NCBI RefSeq assembly: GCF_002078175.1
Contig: NZ_MWFK01000003.1
Span: 496,001-560,000 of the forward strand
DNA from: Streptomyces sp. M41(2017)
GTDB lineage: Bacteria; Actinomycetota; Actinomycetes; Streptomycetales; Streptomycetaceae
Direction of reading: 5' to 3'
DNA: 64,000 bases
This document shows, in pieces, positions 59,052-64,000 of this stretch. The position numbers and the translations under genes are program-made. Every line of letters starts with the position of its first letter. The stretch's first letter is position 1. The notes below the pieces were generated by a model. It saw only the letters and a list, made by a program, of their open reading frames with translations. It was not told where the DNA came from and did not search any database.

Positions 59052-59396
59052 CTAGCGCTTGGTCCCGAGCCGCAGGTCGACCTCCTTCTCCTGGTCTCCG
59101 GAGGCCGAGCCCTGCTCCTGCACGGTGAACGAGCCGCCCAGTGCTTCACAGAGCCGGTCGACGGCGACGTAACCGCCCTGGAGGGTGGCCGCGACGCTGC
59201 CCTCCAGAGGGGTGGGGCCGGTGGGGATGCGCTCCTCGGTCGGCTCGAACTCGGCGGTCCACACGGCGTGCTGCTCGCCGGGCCGCTCCTGGAGTGCGTC
59301 CTCCGCGGGCCGGTCGGTGGGGAACGCCGTCCGCAGGACGCCGAACACGGTGGCTGCGTCCTCCTTGGACGCTCCGGTGAGGGACACGGTGACCAT
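59052..59396 (-). CDS. Small hypothetical acidic protein
   Basis: A 114-residue soluble acidic protein beginning MVTVSLTGASKEDAATVFGV. It alternates strands and helices (VTVSLTGA, EDAATVFGVLRTAF, HAVWTAEFEP, VAATLQGGYVAVDRLCEALG), which suggests a small ferredoxin-like fold. No family is recognised with confidence. The start at 59396 has AAAGGAG about ten bases upstream; a GTG four codons earlier is too close to it. It lies about 120 bases upstream of the LLM oxidoreductase gene on the same strand. Confidence 0.7.
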   Translation of the reverse strand: MVTVSLTGASKEDAATVFGVLRTAFPTDRPAEDALQERPGEQHAVWTAEFEPTEERIPTGPTPLEGSVAATLQGGYVAVDRLCEALGGSFTVQEQGSASGDQEKEVDLRLGTKR

Positions 59397-59797
59397 GAGG
59401 GTCACTCTCCTTTCTGCTCGGGTACGGCTCTGCCGAGGCGGGTGAGGTGTGGCGCGTGGGCGGGCCCGCACGCCTGGTCTGCCGTCACTCGTTCGGCGGC
59501 GTCACGGCACGGCTCCAGGCCGGGGCCGCCTCTCCCAGCGTCGCCCGCCCGGGCACGGAGTGCGCGTTCACGATGTTCTCGGCGTTCTCGGCGGTCACGG
59601 CGTTCTCACTTCCTCGGGAGGGCAGGGGACAGCTGGGCGTCCGGCGCGAGTACCCCGCAGGGGGACGAGCATGTCGTCGGTCACCGGTCGGTCCGGTCCG
59701 CCGATCGACGAGAACGCCGCTCACGCCGGACCCGGCGGGCCGGGTACAACCGGCCCGCCGGGCACACCGGCTCACCCGGTGTTTGACTACTGATGCC
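59397..59797. other. Divergent intergenic region with degenerate 9-base repeats
   Basis: 401 bases between the small acidic-protein gene and the SpoIIE phosphatase gene. At 59575-59610 lie four degenerate 9-base units (GTTCTCGGC twice, GGTCACGGC, GTTCTCACT). The rightward frame is open through this region but its composition does not look coding. No clear promoter was read. Confidence 0.55.
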
Positions 59798-61006
59798 ATG
59801 ACGAGCGCGTCGAGGGGAGATCGGGTGCCGGCCCCGGACGACGACATACTGCTGCTGGAGGACGTCCTGTCCGAGCCGGGTGTCGGGGCCCGGGACTTCG
59901 CGGCCGTGGTCAACCGCTGCGCCGCGGCCCTGGGAGTGCACCAGATCGTGGTGTACCTCGCGGACCTCCAGCAGCGCCATCTGATGCCGCTGACGGAGAT
60001 CTCGACGCCCCTCGACATCGACGCCTGCCTCGCGGGCTGGGCCTACCGCACCCTCTCCCTGCGCGTCGAGGAGTCCCCGACGGGTGAGGTCATGGTCTGG
60101 CTGCCCCTGGTGGACGGCACGGAACGGCTGGGCGTGATGTGCGTGCACTCCGACGCGGTGGACGCGGCGACCCTGCGCCGCAGCCGCTCGATCGCGGCCC
60201 TGCTGGCGATGATGGTCACCTCGAAGCGCGCCTACAAGGAGACCTTCGTCCAGCGCACGCGAACGGAGACCATGCAACTGCCCGCCGAGATGCTGCGGGC
60301 CTATCTGCCGCCCCGGACCATCGGCAACGCGGACGTCGTGTCGACCGCCGTGCTGGAACCCGCCTACGAGGTGGGGGGCGACGCCTTCGACCACGCCCTG
60401 ACCGCCACGACCCTGCACGCCGCCATGCTCGACTCGATGGGTCACGACCTCGCCTCGGGGCTGACGAGCGTGGTCACGCTGGCGGCGTGCCGCAACGCCC
60501 GCCGCACGGGCGCCGACCTGCCCGAGCTCGTCTCCTGCGTCGACGAGGCCCTCGCCCACTGGCTGCCGGATCAGTTCTGCACGGGCGTGCTCCTCCAGCT
60601 CGAACTGACGACCGGCGCGCTCCGGTGGATCAACTGCGGACATCCGCCGCCGCTGCTCATCCGGAACCAGCGCCTGGTGGACGGCGCGTTGGCCGTCGAG
60701 GCGGACCCGCCCATGGGTGCGCCCGCGACGTTGCTCGACGCCGCGCGCAGGGTGCACGAGATCTCCCTCGAACCGGGCGACCGGGTGCTGCTGTACACGG
60801 ACGGGGTGACCGAGGCGCGTATGCAGGACGGTTCACTCTTCGGTCTCGACCGGTTCGCCGACTCGGTCATCCGGGCGACGGCCGGAGGGGAACTGGCTCC
60901 CGAGACGCTGCGCCGTCTCATCCACCGGCTCCTCGACTCGGAGCACAGCAAGCTGCGGGACGACGCGACCATCCTGATGGTGGAGTGGAAGCCCGCGCCC
61001 GCCTAG
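59798..61006 (+). CDS. SpoIIE-type PP2C phosphatase
   Basis: A 402-residue phosphatase. A GAF-like N-terminal domain (residues about 30-145: ARDFAAVVNRCAAALGVHQI, VMVWLPLVDGTERLGVMCVH) precedes the SpoIIE domain, whose metal ligands are in YEVGGDAFDHAL, LDSMGHDLASG, LLYTDGVTEARM and RDDATILMVEW. Like the enzyme at 28033 it probably dephosphorylates an anti-anti-sigma factor and so helps activate a SigB/F-type sigma factor. The start at ATG 59798 (MTSASRG) begins the conserved part; its ribosome site is weak. No partner kinase or antagonist is adjacent. Confidence 0.92.
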   Translation: MTSASRGDRVPAPDDDILLLEDVLSEPGVGARDFAAVVNRCAAALGVHQIVVYLADLQQRHLMPLTEISTPLDIDACLAGWAYRTLSLRVEESPTGEVMVWLPLVDGTERLGVMCVHSDAVDAATLRRSRSIAALLAMMVTSKRAYKETFVQRTRTETMQLPAEMLRAYLPPRTIGNADVVSTAVLEPAYEVGGDAFDHALTATTLHAAMLDSMGHDLASGLTSVVTLAACRNARRTGADLPELVSCVDEALAHWLPDQFCTGVLLQLELTTGALRWINCGHPPPLLIRNQRLVDGALAVEADPPMGAPATLLDAARRVHEISLEPGDRVLLYTDGVTEARMQDGSLFGLDRFADSVIRATAGGELAPETLRRLIHRLLDSEHSKLRDDATILMVEWKPAPA

Positions 61007-61258
61007 CCCAGGACAAAATCGGCCTTCCCGACCATCCACCGATAAAATGATGAAGCCGACTTCACCCCTGGTGTCGGCGACTCCTGTGTGGCGTGCGGTA
61101 CCGGCGCCACACAGGACTCCCCCACAGAGCCAGCCCCCCGAGCCCCGCGCCGAGACGAACGGCCACGGCGATCGCGTGTAGCCCTCCACGCGTGGGGCAC
61201 TCGCCCAAAGAGTCGCATTCATACCCTTTTGCACCATCATGCGATCCGGAGATGGCCC

Positions 61259-61927
61259 ATGGGAACACCCGGACACAGCACGCTTCTGACACCGCCCGGT
61301 GTCTACGCCCCGCAGGACGACACGGAACTCCTTCTGCGCGCGCTCGCACGGGAGCGCGTCGACCCCTCCACCCAAGTGCTCGACCTGGGCACCGGCAGCG
61401 GCGCCCTCGCCCTGCGGGCCGCCGGACTCGGGGCCCGGGTGACCGCCGTCGACATCGCCTGGCGCGCCGTGCTCACGACGCGCCTCAACGCGCTCATCGC
61501 CCGCAGGCGGGTCACCGTCCGCCGGGGCGACCTCACCGCCGCCGTGCGCGGCCGGACGTACGACCTGGTGATCAGCAATCCGCCGTACGTACCGTCGCCC
61601 GGCGGCCGGCCGCCCCGCCACTCCCCCGCGCGGGCCTGGGACGCCGGACCCGACGGCCGCGCCTTCGTGGACCGCGTCTGCGACGAGGCACCCAGGGCGC
61701 TGCGCAGCGGGGGCGTGCTCCTGCTCGTCCATTCGGCCCTCTGCGGGACCCCCGCGACCCTGCGGAGGCTCGCAGACGCAGGGTTCGACGCCTCCGTCAC
61801 CGACCGCGCCGTCATCCCGTTCGGGCCCGTGCTGAGCACACGCCGGGGGTGGCTCCGCCACCAGGGGCTGCTGACCCGCGACGACAACCGGGAAGAGTTG
61901 GTGGTCATCCGTGCCCAGCACGCCTGA
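61259..61927 (+). CDS. HemK/MTQ2-like methyltransferase
   Basis: A 222-residue methyltransferase. The N-terminal LLTPPGVYAPQDDTELLLRA and the SAM loop VLDLGTGSGALALRAAGLGA are followed by NPPY at residues 107-110 (LVISNPPYVPSPG), the signature of N-methyltransferases acting on glutamine or adenine amides, as in the HemK/PrmC and MTQ2 release-factor enzymes. This one is shorter than PrmC and lacks its N-terminal helical domain. ATG 61259 is preceded by GGAG. It overlaps the CDGSH gene by 17 bases and heads a coupled three-gene operon, which argues that it may have a substrate other than release factors. Confidence 0.9.
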   Translation: MGTPGHSTLLTPPGVYAPQDDTELLLRALARERVDPSTQVLDLGTGSGALALRAAGLGARVTAVDIAWRAVLTTRLNALIARRRVTVRRGDLTAAVRGRTYDLVISNPPYVPSPGGRPPRHSPARAWDAGPDGRAFVDRVCDEAPRALRSGGVLLLVHSALCGTPATLRRLADAGFDASVTDRAVIPFGPVLSTRRGWLRHQGLLTRDDNREELVVIRAQHA

Positions 61928-62120
61928 GCGGCCGCGCCGCGTCACCGTGGACCGGGAAGGACCGGTCCTCGTCGAGGGGCCGGTCGAGGTGGTCGACGAG
62001 GACGGCACGGTCCACACCTCGTGCCGCTTCCGCACGGCGATCTGCACCTGCCGACGCAGCCGTATCCCTCCGTGGTGCGACACCAGCCACCGCCGCCGGC
62101 CGAAGCGGGAGACGCCGTGA
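61911..62120 (+). CDS. CDGSH iron-sulfur domain protein
   Basis: A 69-residue protein with one CDGSH-type [2Fe-2S] site: C45-T-C47, then P-x-C56-D57 and H60 (ICTCRRSRIPPWCDTSH), the expected three-cysteine one-histidine set. The first 40 residues are a small beta region (RVTVDREGPVLVEGPVEVVD). GTG 61911 lies within the end of the methyltransferase gene, and its stop overlaps the start of the diiron-enzyme gene (GTGA), so it is coupled on both sides. CDGSH proteins carry redox-active, acid-labile clusters; this one could donate electrons to the diiron partner. Confidence 0.92.
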   Translation: MPSTPERPRRVTVDREGPVLVEGPVEVVDEDGTVHTSCRFRTAICTCRRSRIPPWCDTSHRRRPKRETP

Positions 62121-63112
62121 AGGGCCCCTGGCTCCCGGCCGCGCGCGGCGACCTGTCGGGGCCGCTCCTGTCGACACTGCGCTACGGCACCCCGCTCCCG
62201 GCGCCCGACGGGCTGGAGGAGGCCGACCCGTACGGCGACGACCTGCAGCTCACCCTCTACACGCTGTACGAACTCCACTACCGCGGCTTCGACGAGGTGC
62301 CCGACGAACGGGAGTGGGACCCCGGACTGCTCGCCCTGCGCCGGTCGCTGGAGCTGCGGTTCCTTCAAGCGCTGCGCAGCGCGGTGCCCGTCGACCGCAG
62401 CGCCGACGGCGCGCTCGACGCGCTGCTGGAGGAACCGGTGGGCCACGACGACACGAGCGTCAGCCACCACCTCCAACGCGACGGCGAACTCTGGCAGTTC
62501 CAGGAGTACGCGGCCCTGCGCTCGCTCTACCACCTCAAGGAAGCCGATCCGCACGCATGGGTCATCCCCCGTCTGCAGGGCCGCGCGAAGGCCGCCATGG
62601 TGGCGGTGGAGTACGACGAGTTCGGCGCCGGCCGCGAAGAGGACGTCCACGCCCGGCTGTTCGCGGAACTCATGGCGGACCTCGGTCTGCGCACGGAGTA
62701 CGGCCACTACCTCGACGCCGCTCCGGCCGAGGCGCTCGCCACCGTGAACCTCATGTCCCTGCTGGGTCTGCACCGGGCCCTGCGGGGCGCTCTGGTCGGC
62801 CATTTCGCCGCCGTGGAGACGACCTCGTCCCCCGGATCAAGACGTCTGGCCACCGCCCTGCGCAGGATGGGGGCGGGCCGTGCGGCCCAGCGCTTCTACG
62901 ACGAACACGTCGAGGCCGACGCCGTGCACGAACAGGTCGTACGCCACGACGTCGTCGGCGGTCTCCTGGAGGACGAACCCGAACTCGAACCCGACGTCGC
63001 GTTCGGTGTGCGGGTCACCGGTCTCCTCGAAGACCGGCTCGCCGCGCACCTGCTGGCCTCCTGGCGGGACCGGCGCAGCGCGCTGCGCGTCCCGCTCGAC
63101 GCCGCCGCGTGA
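62117..63112 (+). CDS. Haem-oxygenase-like diiron oxidase (iron-containing redox enzyme family)
   Basis: A 331-residue all-helical protein of the haem-oxygenase-like diiron (HDO) type, in the group annotated as iron-containing redox enzyme. The candidate iron ligands are E130 and H139 in FQEYAALRSLYHLKE, E165 or E168 in AVEYDEFGAG, and H264-x3-D268-x2-H271 in DEHVEADAVHEQ. This matches the E-x8-H, E, H-x3-D-x2-H set of HDO enzymes. HDO relatives oxidise fatty acids, amino acids or pterins using O2. GTG 62117 is preceded by GGGAG. It is coupled to a CDGSH protein and a methyltransferase; substrate unknown. Confidence 0.9.
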   Translation: MKGPWLPAARGDLSGPLLSTLRYGTPLPAPDGLEEADPYGDDLQLTLYTLYELHYRGFDEVPDEREWDPGLLALRRSLELRFLQALRSAVPVDRSADGALDALLEEPVGHDDTSVSHHLQRDGELWQFQEYAALRSLYHLKEADPHAWVIPRLQGRAKAAMVAVEYDEFGAGREEDVHARLFAELMADLGLRTEYGHYLDAAPAEALATVNLMSLLGLHRALRGALVGHFAAVETTSSPGSRRLATALRRMGAGRAAQRFYDEHVEADAVHEQVVRHDVVGGLLEDEPELEPDVAFGVRVTGLLEDRLAAHLLASWRDRRSALRVPLDAAA

Positions 63113-63113
63113 C

Positions 63114-63149
63114 GTCGAGCCCCGAGACGGTCAGTTCTCGCGGCTCGAC
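63114..63149. terminator. Terminator hairpin overlapping the end of the pyruvate-oxidase-type gene
   Basis: GTCGAGCC pairs with GGCTCGAC and an inner CGAGA pairs with TCTCG. It starts at the stop of the diiron-enzyme gene and reaches into the last codons of the convergent gene, so it can serve the rightward operon. Confidence 0.6.
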
Positions 63150-64000
63150 AGGACTTCCTTGACCTTGGCGATGGCGAAGCCCCAGCCCTGCGACACGGTC
63201 GGCTTGCCGGGCACCGCCACCTCCTCCGGGTTGGTCAGCACGTCCAGCACGACCGGTCCGGGGGTGTCGAACGCGCGGCGCACGCTGTCGTGGAGGTCGG
63301 CCGGGTCGGTGACCCGGATACCGGTCAGGCCGAGGGCCGTGGCAACGGCGGCGAAGTCGGGGTTGTCCAGTTCGGTGCCGAACTCGGGCAGCCCCGCCTG
63401 CTCCTGTTCCAGCTTGACCATGCCGAGCCGCCGGTTGTCGAACACGACCAGCTTCACCGGGAGCCGGTACGTCTTGATCGTCATGAGGTCGCCCAGCAGC
63501 ATGCTGAGGCCTCCGTCGCCGCAGAAGGCGACGATCTGGCGGTCCGGAGCCCAGAGCTGGGCGCCGAGGGCCTGCGGCATGGCGTTGGCCATGGAGCCGA
63601 GGTTGTAGGAACCGATCAGGCGCCGGGTGCCCGTCATGGTGACGAAGCGGGAGAGCCAGACGGTGGCCATGCCGGTGTCCGAGGTGAACACGGCGTCCTG
63701 GTCGGCGTACCGGTCGACCGCGGCGGCGAGCGCCTCGGGGCGGATCTCGTGGTCGCGGTTGTCCAGGCGGGCGCGCAGCTTCCCGGTCCAGCGGCGTTCG
63801 TGATCGGGTTCGGCCAGCCTCTGCTGGCCCTCCTGCCACTGCGTGAACCGGTTCCGTGCGTCGTCGAGGTGGGTGCGGTCGGAGGAACCCTTCAGCAGGG
63901 GGAGCAGGCCGCGCAGTGTCGCGCCGACGTCACCGGCGAGCCCCACGTCCACGGGGACCCGCCGCCCGAGGTGGTCCTCCCGGGCGTCGACCTGCACGAC
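63131..64000 (-). CDS. Thiamine-pyrophosphate enzyme, pyruvate oxidase/dehydrogenase (PoxB) type, 3' part
   Basis: About 289 residues of the C-terminal half of a TPP enzyme; the 5' end lies beyond the window. The central domain ends near RRWTGKLRARLDN, and the TPP-binding domain has DAVFTSDTGMATVWLSRFVT, GSMANAMPQALGAQL and the Mg-TPP motif FCGDGGLSMLLGDLMTIKTY with the downstream DNRRLGMVKLEQEQAG. These fit pyruvate dehydrogenase (quinone) / pyruvate oxidase (PoxB) better than acetolactate synthase. The enzyme decarboxylates pyruvate to acetate and passes electrons to quinones. It converges with the diiron-enzyme operon, 18 bases away. The full gene would be about 580-600 residues. Confidence 0.9.
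   Translation of the reverse strand, partial: VVQVDAREDHLGRRVPVDVGLAGDVGATLRGLLPLLKGSSDRTHLDDARNRFTQWQEGQQRLAEPDHERRWTGKLRARLDNRDHEIRPEALAAAVDRYADQDAVFTSDTGMATVWLSRFVTMTGTRRLIGSYNLGSMANAMPQALGAQLWAPDRQIVAFCGDGGLSMLLGDLMTIKTYRLPVKLVVFDNRRLGMVKLEQEQAGLPEFGTELDNPDFAAVATALGLTGIRVTDPADLHDSVRRAFDTPGPVVLDVLTNPEEVAVPGKPTVSQGWGFAIAKVKEVLSSREN

Noticed and set aside
59447..59797. N-terminal extension of the second SpoIIE phosphatase
   Set aside because: The extra 117 codons are Arg/Pro-rich, have no ribosome site and include the 9-base repeats; the conserved protein begins at 59798.

Overview
The window is about 72% G+C, has strong third-position GC bias, frequent GTG starts, GGAGG-type ribosome sites, many ATGA/GTGA stop-start overlaps, a WhiB protein, a SAM-IV riboswitch, twin SigB/F/G-type sigma factors and a DUF5133 protein. 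Together these point to a Streptomyces chromosome, probably an accessory or arm-proximal part, since most genes are stress, transport, regulation or small Streptomyces-type proteins rather than core housekeeping genes. No tRNA, rRNA, CRISPR array, integrase or insertion sequence was seen.

Layout. 0-10 kb is a stress/repair block: two paralogous general-stress sigma factors, a stand-alone LigD 3'-phosphoesterase, a three-gene molybdenum aldehyde-oxidoreductase operon (PaoABC-like), small membrane proteins and a stand-alone LigD polymerase. 10-11.6 kb holds a zinc-independent medium-chain reductase and a MerR regulator. 11.7-18.5 kb is the most striking unit: a TTGACG/TACGAT promoter, a SAM-IV riboswitch starting at the predicted transcription start, a 39-codon leader peptide ending in two close Cys codons, an attenuator-like hairpin, then a complete Opp/Dpp-type ABC importer and a DUF1684 protein, all translationally coupled. 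This looks like a sulfur-responsive uptake and processing operon. 18.6-22.7 kb carries a WblA-like WhiB protein, a YoaK-type membrane protein, LtrA, a PRC-barrel protein and small proteins. 22.7-26.3 kb is a TetR-MFS-PLP decarboxylase operon with a clear palindromic operator.

26.5-37.5 kb has a secreted serine hydrolase, a GAF-SpoIIE phosphatase, a quinone-type reductase, an FAD monooxygenase, a secreted GH54 arabinofuranosidase with two ricin-type modules, a PhoX-like phosphatase and a second YoaK protein. 37.5-42.4 kb is a divergent locus (TetR-GlpD against an alkyl-DHAP-synthase-like flavoprotein and a lipid kinase) suggesting glycerol-phosphate or ether-lipid metabolism. 42.4-50.4 kb holds an L,D-transpeptidase, a CASTOR/POLLUX-like channel, a DUF574 methyltransferase, a CPT-like kinase, a hydrolase and a two-domain Lrp/AsnC regulator broken by a single amber codon. 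50.8-56 kb has a DUF2470 gene under a near-perfect iron box and an ATP-grasp/CocE-hydrolase pair. 56-64 kb has a holin-like/DUF3618 pair, a HAD phosphatase, an F420-type LLM oxidoreductase, a second SpoIIE phosphatase, a coupled methyltransferase/CDGSH/haem-oxygenase-like diiron operon, and the 3' part of a pyruvate-oxidase-type enzyme running off the end.

Most convergent gene pairs are separated by strong hairpins, consistent with bidirectional terminators; all functional statements rest on sequence motifs read by eye, without database searches.
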